From: Thermoprotei archaeon
GTDB lineage: Archaea > Thermoproteota > Thermoprotei > Gearchaeales > Gearchaeaceae
NCBI GenBank assembly: GCA_017857595.1
Contig: JAFMCU010000004.1
Coordinates: 1-64,000, forward strand
Length of the DNA stretch: 64,000 bases
Direction: 5' to 3'
Numbering within the stretch: the first letter of the stretch is position 1; every line of letters starts with the position of its first letter. The position numbers and the translations under genes are program-made. Below, piece after piece: positions 50,008 through 60,120 of the stretch. Below the pieces are notes generated by a model. It was not told the origin of the DNA and did not search any database. It saw only the letters and a program-made list of their open reading frames with translations.

Positions 50008-50212
50008 TTATTATGTTTTTCCTTTTTACTTTATAATTACTTCCTAATCTTGATAGTATTACATCAGTTGCGTGTTTTAATGAATAGCCAAATACGAATG
50101 TTTTAAAATCTACCTTAAAATCTTTACCTTTTTTAACAATACCTTTAACTTCATACCTATTTAATTTTCTTTGCAACTCCAAAGATTTGTTCAATTTTTG
50201 CGATTTCTGCAC
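49952..50212 (-). CDS. rplX: 50S ribosomal protein L18a/LX
   Basis: YEVKGIVKKGKDFKVDFKTFVFGYSLKHATDVILSRLGSNYKVKRKNIII; cluster position. Confidence 0.88.
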   Translation of the reverse strand: MQKSQKLNKSLELQRKLNRYEVKGIVKKGKDFKVDFKTFVFGYSLKHATDVILSRLGSNYKVKRKNIIIEYIKEVKENEQQREGNK

Positions 50213-50834
50213 CTGTTGTCAACCCCCCAACTATAAGTCCCTTATTATTTTTTATAATTCCTAGCTTAATAATATTACTGCCTCTATTAACTGTACCTAT
50301 ATCGCCTTGTACAGAAAAAACATCTTCAAACATTTTTATATCATAGTCATCAAAATATAAAGACGCTAAAAATCCATTATCATCCACAAATAAATAACTA
50401 GCTAAAGGTTTGTTTTTACTTAACTTTGCAATTTTATTAACTTTAAGCACGCTTTTAATCAATTCAATTTCATTTTCATTAAAATCAACATGCAAGACAG
50501 CGCCCTTTGAATTTGCACTAACGAGATTTCCAATAGCGTTAAATTTTGACTCAAGAACTTCTATATCTTTGAAATATGATTTTAGCATATCTATTTCTTC
50601 TTTAGACGATGTCCAAGGCAAAATTGCACCGTTCTCGTTAGCGACAATAAATATACCAATTAATGGGCTATTTGAAATTGTCGTTTCAAGTATTTCCGTT
50701 TCTAAAGTTTCATTGAATATTTTTTTGGTTTTATTATCAATGCCTTTTGGAAGAAGGCATACTTTATTTGTTGCATATGCAAATGCGCCTATTATTTCAG
50801 AATTATATATGAATCCTTTTGATGTTCCTCCCAC
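50157..50834 (-). CDS. eif6: Translation initiation factor aIF6
   Basis: IGAFAYATNKVCLLPKGID; AIGNLVSANSKGAVLHVDFNENE; pentein-like repeats. Confidence 0.93.
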   Translation of the reverse strand: MGGTSKGFIYNSEIIGAFAYATNKVCLLPKGIDNKTKKIFNETLETEILETTISNSPLIGIFIVANENGAILPWTSSKEEIDMLKSYFKDIEVLESKFNAIGNLVSANSKGAVLHVDFNENEIELIKSVLKVNKIAKLSKNKPLASYLFVDDNGFLASLYFDDYDIKMFEDVFSVQGDIGTVNRGSNIIKLGIIKNNKGLIVGGLTTGAEIAKIEQIFGVAKKIK

Positions 50835-51172
50835 TATTCAATTGGTAGAATTATAGCTTTATTTTTATCAGTTATTATAATCTTAACTTTAATTTTTGAA
50901 GGTGGTTTTTTAGCACTTCTTAACCATATTAATTCATTTATTTTATTATGGATTAATATAGAATGAAGTTTTGTATATCTCATTATGTTTTCTTTAAGTT
51001 CTTTTATTGCTCTTTTTGCTCTTTTTAATTTGGGAGCTTTTTTAGCGTCTCTAAGATTTACTGTTAAAACTTTCTCTTCTTTAACTTTTTCGTTTTCTTC
51101 AAGCAAATTTTCATATAGCGATTCCTTCTTTTCTTCTTCAACAGTTTGATTCTGTTTTTCCTCTACACTCAT
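50834..51172 (-). CDS. rpl31e: 50S ribosomal protein L31e (ATG at 51172 preferred; track start 51196 is TTG)
   Basis: VLTVNLRDAKKAPKLKRAKRAIKELKENIMRYTKLHSILIHNKINELIWLRSAKKPPSKIKV; start overlaps L39e stop (ATGA). Confidence 0.9.
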   Translation of the reverse strand: MSVEEKQNQTVEEEKKESLYENLLEENEKVKEEKVLTVNLRDAKKAPKLKRAKRAIKELKENIMRYTKLHSILIHNKINELIWLRSAKKPPSKIKVKIIITDKNKAIILPIE

Positions 51173-51333
51173 AGCTTTATCGATGAACTTCTCCAAGTTC
51201 TTCTTCTATTAGTTCTCCTCAATCTCTTTCCACCTACTCTTGTTTTTGCAGTTACCCAAATAGGGACAGCTTTAGATAGTTTGAACTCTCTCGCGAGCTT
51301 TTTCTTTCTATATAATGTTTTATTTTTTGCCAT
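51169..51333 (-). CDS. rpl39e: 50S ribosomal protein L39e (54 aa), absent from supplied ORF track
   Basis: Hand translation MAKNKTLYRKKKLAREFKLSKAVPIWVTAKTRVGGKRLRRTNRRRTWRSSSIKL. Confidence 0.93.
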   Translation of the reverse strand: MAKNKTLYRKKKLAREFKLSKAVPIWVTAKTRVGGKRLRRTNRRRTWRSSSIKL

Positions 51334-51683
51334 TATTCTCGCCTTATTATTCTTATTTTTGTATCAGATTGTTGCTGTTGCAAACTTTTTAACATTGCCT
51401 TTAACTGTTCATCAGTTATAGGGGCTTTTATTCTTCCATTCAAGGCTAATTGGATAAGTTGAGCTTCTAATTGTTCAACTAATTCTGGTTTAACAAGTTT
51501 GAGCGTCTCCATTCTACTTCTTGCCTCTGGCGTCATAATCCTTCTTAAAATTTGGGCTTTTTTTTCTTCATATTCTTTTTTCTGTTGTTCTCTAATGTAA
51601 GCCTCTTCCAATCTCCTTTGATATTCTTCAAGCTTTCTTCTCCTTAATTCTTCCAGTTCTGGGTCCTCCGCCAATTTTACCAC
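51333..51683 (-). CDS. PDCD5-family DNA-binding protein
   Basis: DPELEELRRRKLEEYQRRL; ILRRIMTPEARSRMETLKLVKPELVEQLEAQLIQLALNGRI. Confidence 0.92.
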   Translation of the reverse strand: MVKLAEDPELEELRRRKLEEYQRRLEEAYIREQQKKEYEEKKAQILRRIMTPEARSRMETLKLVKPELVEQLEAQLIQLALNGRIKAPITDEQLKAMLKSLQQQQSDTKIRIIRRE

Positions 51684-52143
51684 CTCCAGGTCTATATTTT
51701 ATTAATTCAGGTCTAACTTTAATTATCTCATTAAATAATTTATTTGACAGCTTATTTATTAGTGATCTCCCTTTTTTTGATAAAATTCTACCTTTTTTAG
51801 TTTTCTCTACCAATCCTGCAGCTTCTAATTGTTGCAATATTTTTCTAATTATGCTTCCACTGCCTTTTACATGGTGCTCTAATCTTTTTCCATACCTTTT
51901 TCTTGTACCGTAAATAGTTCTTAATGATTCAACACTTATGGGACCAAATATGTAAATTTTTCTTAAAATAGATGCACTTCTCGTATACCACCAATCATTT
52001 TGAATGGGCAATCTTTCTTTGCCTGTAGAAGTCTTAACAAATGATGCCCATTCAGGAGGAGTTATTTCCTTTACATTTTCTTTTAAGTAACTTGATAGTT
52101 CTTGAATAAGTAACTCAGCGGAAACATATCTAGGGTCAGTCAT
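51628..52143 (-). CDS. rps19e: 30S ribosomal protein S19e
   Basis: PPEWASFVKTSTGKERLPIQNDWWYTRSASILRKIY; YGTRKRYGKRLEHHVKGSGSIIRKILQQLEAAGLVEK. Confidence 0.95.
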   Translation of the reverse strand: MTDPRYVSAELLIQELSSYLKENVKEITPPEWASFVKTSTGKERLPIQNDWWYTRSASILRKIYIFGPISVESLRTIYGTRKRYGKRLEHHVKGSGSIIRKILQQLEAAGLVEKTKKGRILSKKGRSLINKLSNKLFNEIIKVRPELIKYRPGGGKIGGGPRTGRIKEKKA

Positions 52144-52182
52144 ATGTAGATACTTTTATTTTTAACTCCTATATAAGAGTGA

Positions 52183-52500
52183 TTACCTAAATCTTTCAAG
52201 TTCTTCTCTAATAATTCTATTGCATACATTACAAATTTTTACGATTTTAATTTTTTTACCTTTACCATGGATTCTTATCTTTACTCCATCAGGCGGTATT
52301 AATAAGTTATAACATTTTTTACAGTATAAACTTCTCAGATTTTTTGGTAACCGAATATTAAATTTTTTCTTAATCTTATATGCAATTCTTATACAATTAG
52401 ATGAAAATTCTCTATCATATTTATAGTTTTTAATAGCTAAATCAAACAACATCTTTATTCTTTGCCTAGCCAAGTCTTTTTGTCTTTTCTTTCTTAACAT
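52183..52500 (-). CDS. rnp4: Ribonuclease P protein component 4 (Rpp21)
   Basis: NIRLPKNLRSLYCKKCYNLLIPPDGVKIRIHGKGKKIKIVKICNVCNRIIREELERFR. Confidence 0.88.
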   Translation of the reverse strand: MLRKKRQKDLARQRIKMLFDLAIKNYKYDREFSSNCIRIAYKIKKKFNIRLPKNLRSLYCKKCYNLLIPPDGVKIRIHGKGKKIKIVKICNVCNRIIREELERFR

Positions 52501-52570
52501 TATGCAATTAGGCTAATAAATAATAATGTGCAAATTATTTATCTAGGATAATATTATGATTTAATGTCAT

Positions 52571-52642
52571 GGCCCAGGTTGAGTAGTGGTAGCTCGTAGG
52601 CCTGTGGAGCCTATTGCATGGGTTCGAATCCCATCCTGGGCC
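52571..52642 (+). tRNA. tRNA-His(GUG), with encoded G-1:C73
   Basis: G-GCCCAGG...UAGGC-CUGUGGA-GCCUA...CCUGGGC-C; anticodon GUG. Confidence 0.92.
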
Positions 52643-52651
52643 CTTTTATTA

Positions 52652-52723
52652 GGGCCGGTAGTTCAGTGGTAGAATGTCCGCTTCGCACGCGGAAGGTCGA
52701 GGGTTCGAATCCCTCCCGGTCCA
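52652..52723 (+). tRNA. tRNA-Ala(CGC)
   Basis: GGGCCGG...CCGGUCC-A with G3:U70 identity pair; anticodon loop UUCGCAC. Confidence 0.94.
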
Positions 52724-52777
52724 ATTATCCTCGAACTTAATGATATATCCTTTCAATTAGTCAAATTTATAAATTAT

Positions 52778-54043
52778 ATGCATGAAATTATTTTAGTTTT
52801 TACTCTAATGTCAGAATTAAACTCAGGGGAACTGATTAAACTAAAGCGATTAATTAAAGAATTGAAGAGTAAAGAAGGAAGAGGGACAGAGCTCATTTCT
52901 TTGTATATACCTGCAGGTAGGCAGATAGCGGATATAATGGACGTATTGAAAAGCGAATATTCACAAGCAGGAAATATAAAGGATAGAACAACGAGACATC
53001 ATGTTCAAGAATCATTAGTTAGTATAATGCAAAGATTGAAATTCTTTAATAAAGCATCAGAGAACGGGTTGGTTGTTTTTGCAGGTTATATTGCAGGTAA
53101 TGCTCCTGGTAATGAAAAATTTGAAATATATTTAATTGAACCACCTAAACCTATTTCTATTTATTTATACCGATGTGATTCTCATTTTCATACAGATATA
53201 TTAGAGGAAATGCTAAAAGTCGGAAACAAATACGGTCTTGTAGCTATAGATAGAGAAGAGGCATCATTTGCTATTTTAGAAGGAAGCAATCTTGAGATTC
53301 TTGAAACAATAACATCAGGTATTCCAGGTAAACATAGGGCAGGCGGTCAATCTGCTAGAAGGTTTGAAAGAGTTATCGAAATATTAGCACATGAATTTTA
53401 TAAAAGGATTGGGGAACGGATGGTTAAATATTATTTACAGGATAATAAAGTGGATGGTATCGTTCTAGGAGGGCCTGGACCCACAAAAAATGATTTTGTA
53501 GATGGAGACTATATACCAGCTGATCTTAAGAAATTAATCATTGGTGTTATTGATTTGGGATATTCAGGAGAAGAAGGAATCTATGAACTGTTACAACGGG
53601 GAAAAGAACTGTTACAAAAGGTAGAATTAGTTAAGCAAAAAGAAGAAATGGATAATTTTTTGAAATTGTTAAATGACGATCCTAAGAAATTAGCTATTGG
53701 CATAAAGGAAGTTATAAACGTCTTAAACCAAAAAAATATATCCAAATTATTAATTGTCGAAGATTCTATCATAAAAAAGGTTGAATATATATGCCAAAAT
53801 TGTAATACGCTAAATGAAGAAATTTTTGGAAATGATCCTCTTTTGAAAGTTAAACAAAACTTAAAATGTAAGATATGTGGTTCTGAGAACATAAAAATTA
53901 CATCTGAGAGGGATATTACTGATGAAATTGTAGATAAGGCTATAGAATTGGGCGCAGAAGTTATCTATTTAAGCAAAAATATTAGTGAAAGTGAATCGAT
54001 AAGATCTAATTTTCAGGGTATAGTTGCTATTTTAAAATACTAA
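52778..54043 (+). CDS. prf1: Peptide chain release factor aRF1 (true start probably the internal MSELNSG)
   Basis: GKHRAGGQSARRFER (GGQ); GSNLEILETITSGIPG; GGPGPTKNDFVDGDY. Confidence 0.95.
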   Translation: MHEIILVFTLMSELNSGELIKLKRLIKELKSKEGRGTELISLYIPAGRQIADIMDVLKSEYSQAGNIKDRTTRHHVQESLVSIMQRLKFFNKASENGLVVFAGYIAGNAPGNEKFEIYLIEPPKPISIYLYRCDSHFHTDILEEMLKVGNKYGLVAIDREEASFAILEGSNLEILETITSGIPGKHRAGGQSARRFERVIEILAHEFYKRIGERMVKYYLQDNKVDGIVLGGPGPTKNDFVDGDYIPADLKKLIIGVIDLGYSGEEGIYELLQRGKELLQKVELVKQKEEMDNFLKLLNDDPKKLAIGIKEVINVLNQKNISKLLIVEDSIIKKVEYICQNCNTLNEEIFGNDPLLKVKQNLKCKICGSENIKITSERDITDEIVDKAIELGAEVIYLSKNISESESIRSNFQGIVAILKY

Positions 54044-54105
54044 ATAATAAAGCAAAATCTGAATAAATTGAAGTATTTATTTGTTTTTATTAATATCATT
54101 AAAAA

Positions 54106-54777
54106 ATGCAATACGTTTTAAAAATAGGTGGTCATTTAATAACAGAAAATGAAGATTCATTCTTAAAATATTCTAATTTATTGCAGAATCTTGCAGTAAA
54201 ATACAAAAATTTTCATATCGTAATAGGCGGTGGAAAATGGGCAAGGAACTATATTAATATAGGTAGAAAATTGTACCTTCCTGAACCATACCTAGACTTC
54301 ATAGGAATACAAATAAGCCAAATTAATGCAAGTATAATTTATAAAATATTAGCTGAACAAAGTACTTTTGCATTTATAAGAAATTTTGATGAATTAATTC
54401 AAAAATTAAATGAAGGTAAAAGGATAATTTGTGGGGGTTTATTTCCTACAATTTCAACAACAACAGTAGCATGCATTGTTGCTGAATTGAGTAAATCTAT
54501 GTTATTATATGCTACAAATGTTGATGGTGTCTTTGATAAAGATCCGAATGTGTATAAAGATGCTAGATTAATTAAAAAGATGAACATAAATGATTTAATA
54601 AATATTATAACTCCAGCGCATTCTTCTTTAGCAGGTGATTATAAACTTTTTGATCCTCAATCTTTACAAATAATTAAAAGATCCAAAATCCCAGTAAGAG
54701 TATTCAATGGAAAAATAGAGGAAAATATAAAAAGAGCTTTGGAAAATGAAGATATTGGGACAATTGTGACTTCGTGA
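54106..54777 (+). CDS. pyrH: UMP kinase (archaeal)
   Basis: LKIGGHLIT; VIGGGKWARNYINIGR; ATNVDGVFDKDPNVYKDARLIKKM. Confidence 0.88.
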   Translation: MQYVLKIGGHLITENEDSFLKYSNLLQNLAVKYKNFHIVIGGGKWARNYINIGRKLYLPEPYLDFIGIQISQINASIIYKILAEQSTFAFIRNFDELIQKLNEGKRIICGGLFPTISTTTVACIVAELSKSMLLYATNVDGVFDKDPNVYKDARLIKKMNINDLINIITPAHSSLAGDYKLFDPQSLQIIKRSKIPVRVFNGKIEENIKRALENEDIGTIVTS

Positions 54778-54778
54778 T

Positions 54779-54864
54779 GCAGGGGTTCCCGAGCCTGGTC
54801 TAAGGGGCTGGACTCAAGATCCAGTGGCTTAAGGCCATCGTGGGTTCAAATCCCACCCCCTGCA
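54779..54864 (+). tRNA. tRNA-Leu(CAA)
   Basis: GCAGGGG...CUGGA-CUCAAGA-UCCAG...long variable arm...CCCCUGC A; 1 nt after the UMP kinase stop. Confidence 0.94.
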
Positions 54865-54887
54865 AAAAATTAAAAAAATTATTAATC

Positions 54888-55316
54888 TTAACTTTGAACT
54901 ATAGCTACAAAAGGAATTGTACCTGCACTTGTTTGAAGCACTCCATTTACAGTTTGGGAACTTAATGTTATGGTTGTACTTGATATTGCACTAAATGAAA
55001 CAACTGCGCCAGGATTAATGCTTAAAGTCGTAGTACCGCTTATATTCCATGTTATGTTGTTAATAATTACTGATGTTATATTAACTGGAATATTTCCAGC
55101 GTTTTTAACTGTAATGTATAAAGTATATGAGTTTGTATCTTTTACTATTACTGGTGTACCTTCAATTAGTAAAGCACCTTGCTTACTCGCTGAAGTTCCA
55201 AGGTTATACATCCATGTAATAACTACGCTTGCAATTGCTATAGATGCTATTATTAATAAGACCGCTACAATAGGGCCAGATATATCACCTTTTCTTTTTT
55301 TAAGCTTTTTATGCAT
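54888..55316 (-). CDS. Archaeal type IV pilin-like protein (class III signal peptide)
   Basis: KKRKG|DISGPIVAVLLIIASIAIASVVITWMYN: K-G-D-I processing motif plus hydrophobic helix, then beta-rich region. Confidence 0.8.
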   Translation of the reverse strand: MHKKLKKRKGDISGPIVAVLLIIASIAIASVVITWMYNLGTSASKQGALLIEGTPVIVKDTNSYTLYITVKNAGNIPVNITSVIINNITWNISGTTTLSINPGAVVSFSAISSTTITLSSQTVNGVLQTSAGTIPFVAIVQS

Positions 55317-55355
55317 TCCAAAAAGACTTTATTTTTAGATATTTAAGCTCTGTAA

Positions 55356-55736
55356 TTAAGTAGCTACAACAAATATGCTATTATTATTGTATTGAAATAT
55401 GAAATCATAGCCAAAGCCTCCACCTTGAATATGCAAAGGAGATTTAATTATGGCTTGCTGATTCCCTAAATACACGATAAGCAAACTATAATTCAATGTT
55501 TGAATATAGATCAAAGCTGTTGTTAATAATTCTATTTTAATACTCGTATTATAATAAATAGAGTAAAAATAAATTTCTTCTAGAATGTTCTCTATTTTTG
55601 ATTTTAAATTTTTTAGCATAATTAAACTGTTTATACTTTGCATATTGTTGTAAATCGTGAATGTTGAAAACAGAATGACAGTAACTAGGAAAATTAAAGC
55701 GAATGTATTTAAAATTTCAACAATCGCTCTATCCAT
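55356..55736 (-). CDS. Prepilin-like small membrane-anchored protein
   Basis: MDRAIVEILNTFALIFLVTVILFSTFTIYNN; N-terminal helix with R-A-I-V context. Confidence 0.6.
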   Translation of the reverse strand: MDRAIVEILNTFALIFLVTVILFSTFTIYNNMQSINSLIMLKNLKSKIENILEEIYFYSIYYNTSIKIELLTTALIYIQTLNYSLLIVYLGNQQAIIKSPLHIQGGGFGYDFIFQYNNNSIFVVAT

Positions 55737-56435
55737 TTATATGTTGTTACTTAAGATATTCAAATCGAATTTGATGAATGAAAATTGTACGATATCGCCT
55801 TTATTAAGATATATCGAAGCGATTGTATAATTATTCAACATATAGTAAAGTGTTTCATTATATAAAGCAAACCACATAGCTTGAGCAGTCTTCTTATAAA
55901 CTTGAAAAGCTATCTCTTTTTCTCCAATTAACTTTTGTGAACTATTAATTTCGAGATAGATTACTTGTATATAATATTCATTTCGATTTTTCATTATTTT
56001 GCTTGAATTAATTTGGTAGAATATAATAGGCACTATTATATCTTGAAAATCTAAATAGTAAATTTTAGTGGAAGTTAAATTAGGTAAATATAAGCTTTTA
56101 AAAACTTTATCTGTTAATCCCAGTTGATATATTTTTATCGGTATTATTATGCTTTGCTGCCTTAAAACGAACTTTAAAGATAAATTATATATATTTGTAA
56201 AATATAAAAATGAATTGCCAATATTTAAAATAACTTTATTAAAAATAATCTTATTATTATATGTATCATTAATTATGTGTTGTATAAACTCTAATATCTC
56301 GTAATTATTTAACACAGGTTCTTTATTTGAAAATATTTTATAATTAGAATTGTAAAGATAAAAACCTATAATAGAACTAAAAGATATAACAAAAATTATC
56401 AATAAAGCCTTTACAATCGTATCAGATACATTCAC
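55737..56435 (-). CDS. Prepilin-like/membrane-anchored secreted protein
   Basis: MNVSDTIVKALLIIFVISFSSIIGFYLYNS; single N-terminal hydrophobic segment. Confidence 0.58.
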   Translation of the reverse strand: MNVSDTIVKALLIIFVISFSSIIGFYLYNSNYKIFSNKEPVLNNYEILEFIQHIINDTYNNKIIFNKVILNIGNSFLYFTNIYNLSLKFVLRQQSIIIPIKIYQLGLTDKVFKSLYLPNLTSTKIYYLDFQDIIVPIIFYQINSSKIMKNRNEYYIQVIYLEINSSQKLIGEKEIAFQVYKKTAQAMWFALYNETLYYMLNNYTIASIYLNKGDIVQFSFIKFDLNILSNNI

Positions 56436-56458
56436 AAAAAAATTTTTTATTTTATTAT

Positions 56459-58486
56459 TTAAAAACTGCTTAATAAAAGGGTTGTATTGGTATATTGTGA
56501 TGGTAACAATACATACGAACTACTAACGTTTGCTAAGGCTACTGACAAGGAATATATTGTTCCATTGTAATTTATAGTGATAATACCATAATTATCTGAA
56601 GTGAAAAATCCAAAAATAATATTGTTAATTATTACTTCAACTGTTGCATTAGATATTGGTTTTAGATTTAAAAAGTCAACTACTTGTAGAGAGATTGTAT
56701 TTAATGCATTTTGTTTTATTACATAATTTAATCCAATAGCAATAGTTGAATAGTTTATGTAAATATCAGAATACTTCAAATATGAGCCATCAGAGTATAT
56801 ACCTTTAACTTCAATTTGCCCATAAAAATTAGCTGCTAATAAATTAACTAGTGATGAGTTTATTATTACCGTAACATAGCCATTATTATCTATTGGTTTT
56901 CCTTCAATACCATAAGGTAGTAAAATAACATTAAGAAGACCTGACTTATTATAGATTGGATATTTCAAGTTAAACCAATAATATTGTAATATTAATATAG
57001 CTTTATTTCCATCATAATTGGAGTGGTCAAGCTTAATTTGAGGATAATCAATGTAAAATGAAGTGTTCAGGAAAATAGGTATTATAATGGATAATGGAAT
57101 TGTTTTAATGAAATATGTAATTTTAACATAAAACGAAAGGCTTAATTTATAAAAACCAGCACTTGTTCCTAATGCTACTGAACTATTAGTTGTTAATTGC
57201 TTTATTATAAATACAGGAGCTTGGTAATGATTAATTGCTAAAATAAAATTATTGAATATTATTGTATTTGATTGAAGAATGTTATTGTTATATTCTATTA
57301 AAAATGCATTCTGATTTGATGATAAGATAATATTAATAACTGATACGTTTATTATCTTACTATTAAATAACAAATTATTTGGAATATTTAATGATAAATA
57401 TAGAATAAATTTTACTTTCTCTCCCGGAATTCCAATAAAAATGTTTTTACTAGTTAAATTGTAATTATTTACATTAGAATCTATTAGTAAGAGAAAACCA
57501 TTAACATAATAATTTAATCCTCCACCACCGCCTCCTCCACTAGTACTAGATGCTTTATTATACATTATGGTAATTTTTGTATTATTATTTACAACAATTG
57601 TACCATTCGCAGGATTAGGAAAGTAAATTCCATCTGAAGCAGTAACAGATGAAGCGTTCCATTGATAAGTTCCGTATAAAAGATGAAAAACTATATTTTG
57701 TCCTGCTAATGCGGTTTGAGTTATGTTGCTAATGGACACTTTCCAATAAGAATTACCGATTAGTCCTTGCTCTGTAAAAGTTACATTAAACGTTCCCCCT
57801 TTTACGGACCCCTTTATGTATAACGCAATGAATTGATCAGTAGCTATAGTCTGTATTTTAAGCGTGGCTGTAGTTGTTGGGTTATAATAATTATTGACAA
57901 TTATATCATTAGATGCACTCCAATGATCATATTGGAAATTAGTAGGATATATTGCTTTAATTTGGTATGTTCCTGGTGTATAAATTGTTAAACCTCCATC
58001 ATTATAATTTGCATTATTAAACGATATTTGTGCAAAAGATACATGTTGATATCCGGTCGATGTTATCGCATAAACGTAGAAATATAGCCAAGGTTTTCTT
58101 ATGTACAAATTAATATACGATTTTCCTAAATTTTGTTGGAATAAAGTGACGGTTGTCGATGAGTTATAAGCGTTTTGTATTTTAATATTTGGGCTAGAAT
58201 CCCATTTAACAAAAATAAAACCTGTATATAATATAGCATCCAATTTATAATTACCTGTAACATATTCTATGCAAGAGTTCGCACTATAAACATTTCCATT
58301 AAACTTAATCAAAGCACCTGAGCTATATTGTGTAGCTAATCCTTGAGGGCTTTCCAAATATTCATAGAAGCACAACATTGAGGTATTTATTAAACTATGG
58401 TAATTCAATGAGTTAACGTTAGGCAAAGTTATAGCAAATACCATCAGTAATACTGGAACAATTTTTAGCGCTTTTCTTGAGTTCAT
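56459..58486 (-). CDS. Large secreted/surface protein with beta-rich repeat domains and poly-Gly linker
   Basis: N-terminal signal (MNSRKALKIVPVLLMVFAITLPNVNS); thermopsin/S-layer-like VTFTEQGLIGNSYWKVSISN...; GGGGGGG linker. Confidence 0.72.
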   Translation of the reverse strand: MNSRKALKIVPVLLMVFAITLPNVNSLNYHSLINTSMLCFYEYLESPQGLATQYSSGALIKFNGNVYSANSCIEYVTGNYKLDAILYTGFIFVKWDSSPNIKIQNAYNSSTTVTLFQQNLGKSYINLYIRKPWLYFYVYAITSTGYQHVSFAQISFNNANYNDGGLTIYTPGTYQIKAIYPTNFQYDHWSASNDIIVNNYYNPTTTATLKIQTIATDQFIALYIKGSVKGGTFNVTFTEQGLIGNSYWKVSISNITQTALAGQNIVFHLLYGTYQWNASSVTASDGIYFPNPANGTIVVNNNTKITIMYNKASSTSGGGGGGGLNYYVNGFLLLIDSNVNNYNLTSKNIFIGIPGEKVKFILYLSLNIPNNLLFNSKIINVSVINIILSSNQNAFLIEYNNNILQSNTIIFNNFILAINHYQAPVFIIKQLTTNSSVALGTSAGFYKLSLSFYVKITYFIKTIPLSIIIPIFLNTSFYIDYPQIKLDHSNYDGNKAILILQYYWFNLKYPIYNKSGLLNVILLPYGIEGKPIDNNGYVTVIINSSLVNLLAANFYGQIEVKGIYSDGSYLKYSDIYINYSTIAIGLNYVIKQNALNTISLQVVDFLNLKPISNATVEVIINNIIFGFFTSDNYGIITINYNGTIYSLSVALANVSSSYVLLPSQYTNTTLLLSSF

Positions 58487-58521
58487 CGAAATTTTTTTAT
58501 GATTTAATATAAAAGGCGCTA

Positions 58522-58980
58522 CTATTTTGAAATGCTAATGTATATAATCTTAGGATTAAAATAAAGAAAACTGATATAATTTATATTGTTCACAATTTGA
58601 AAATTTTTATCGAATGCTAGGTTGTAAATTATATGACTGCTGCTTATGTTTAATATAAGATTATTCGGATCTGATAAAAATTTTTTATATTGATTACTTA
58701 AGAGAGCATCTAAGGCAGGTCTAAACGATATAGTACCATTTTTGTTAATAACAATTATGCTATTAGGAGGTATGATTATTTTTATCGTAATCGAATATTG
58801 AATGTTTTCATATACGAAATTGATTGCTTCATTAATTTTAATTAAATCTTCTAAAACCACACTTTGATTAACATAATTAAAATAGAAAGCTATTTGCATT
58901 ACACTTGTGGCGTATGAGAAGCTAATTAGAATCAACAATGTAGAGACAACTAATATGCTAGAAATTATGTTAGACGCCAT
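58522..58980 (-). CDS. Small membrane-anchored pilus-locus protein
   Basis: MASNIISSILVVSTLLILISFSYATSVMQIAFYF; N-terminal hydrophobic helix. Confidence 0.55.
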   Translation of the reverse strand: MASNIISSILVVSTLLILISFSYATSVMQIAFYFNYVNQSVVLEDLIKINEAINFVYENIQYSITIKIIIPPNSIIVINKNGTISFRPALDALLSNQYKKFLSDPNNLILNISSSHIIYNLAFDKNFQIVNNINYISFLYFNPKIIYISISK

Positions 58981-58984
58981 TGCT

Positions 58985-59716
58985 TTAAACTAAAACCCAC
59001 TCAACGATGCCATAACTATCAGTTAGACTTATAATAGTTTTTCCAATGCTAGAAGATGGTAATATAAAAATAAAGCTGTTTTTAGATTCTAAATAAACAA
59101 AATTACCTGTATTACTACCATTTATAGAAGGTGAGATTTCATTTAATACATTAACTTTTTTTCCATTAAAGTATGTTATGTAAGTATAATTAACGATAAC
59201 ATAGTAATAATTATAAATACTGGATTTTGATGTAATTACCTTTGCACTAGTTACGTTAGTAAAAAATAGTAATTCAAATTCATTTCTTATAGTTACAGAT
59301 GCATTAAAATAGGAACCATTACCTTTGTTAGAACTAGCTAAGATGCTTATTATGATAGGGTTATAGCTTGAATTCTTCAGCCAAGAAAAATCATAACTGG
59401 GAAGTATATCCATTATCTTTTTAAGGGATAAATAATAGTAATTTATAGCGGTATCTTTAGATAACTTAGCTAGCGTATTACTTATTAAAGGATTAAAGTT
59501 TGAATTTTCATATTGAGATAAAAGTATTTTAAATCCTGTATTTGTACCATTAGCTAAAATTTGTTCGAAAAAATAAAATGTTTCTATTAATTTATTTGTT
59601 GGATCAAACTCAACATATTTATAATTGACCAGTAAAGGATGAATTGTTAACGCAAATAATATTATTAAAATTGAAATTAAAGTTACTACAGGAATTAAAA
59701 CTTGAGCTTTTTTCAT
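58985..59716 (-). CDS. Prepilin-like protein
   Basis: MKKAQVLIPVVTLISILIILFALTIHPLL: K-A-Q-V class III-like motif plus helix. Confidence 0.62.
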   Translation of the reverse strand: MKKAQVLIPVVTLISILIILFALTIHPLLVNYKYVEFDPTNKLIETFYFFEQILANGTNTGFKILLSQYENSNFNPLISNTLAKLSKDTAINYYYLSLKKIMDILPSYDFSWLKNSSYNPIIISILASSNKGNGSYFNASVTIRNEFELLFFTNVTSAKVITSKSSIYNYYYVIVNYTYITYFNGKKVNVLNEISPSINGSNTGNFVYLESKNSFIFILPSSSIGKTIISLTDSYGIVEWVLV

Positions 59717-60120
59717 TCTTTGCTTATTGCTAAAATCAGAATGAAAAATTGAGTAGTATTACCATTTATTCCATTCAATATTAAAATTGAAGTTACCTCG
59801 TTTTTATTGGTAAAATCGGCTGTTTGAAAAGACCATATTATCGCCCAACTTTCATTATATAAAAATATTTTAAACCCATATTCCTTAGGAACTAAGCTAT
59901 AAAGAACTTTTATTAACACAGTAGGATTTTTAAAGATGTATTTAAGATAACCGTTTTCCACGATAAATCCTAAAGTACTACTTACAATATTTTGCTCATT
60001 GCCTAAACTGCTATTAGCTTCAGGTGTATAATACTGGTAAGCAATAATAGTTGCGCTAATTAAAATTAATGATGCTAACAAGGCCTCAATTATCCTTGCT
60101 TGAGCTCTATACTTCTCCAT
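59713..60120 (-). CDS. Prepilin-like protein
   Basis: MEKYRAQARIIEALLASLILISATIIAYQYYTPEANSS; R-A-Q-A motif; overlaps the next ORF (ATGA). Confidence 0.62.
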   Translation of the reverse strand: MEKYRAQARIIEALLASLILISATIIAYQYYTPEANSSLGNEQNIVSSTLGFIVENGYLKYIFKNPTVLIKVLYSLVPKEYGFKIFLYNESWAIIWSFQTADFTNKNEVTSILILNGINGNTTQFFILILAISKE

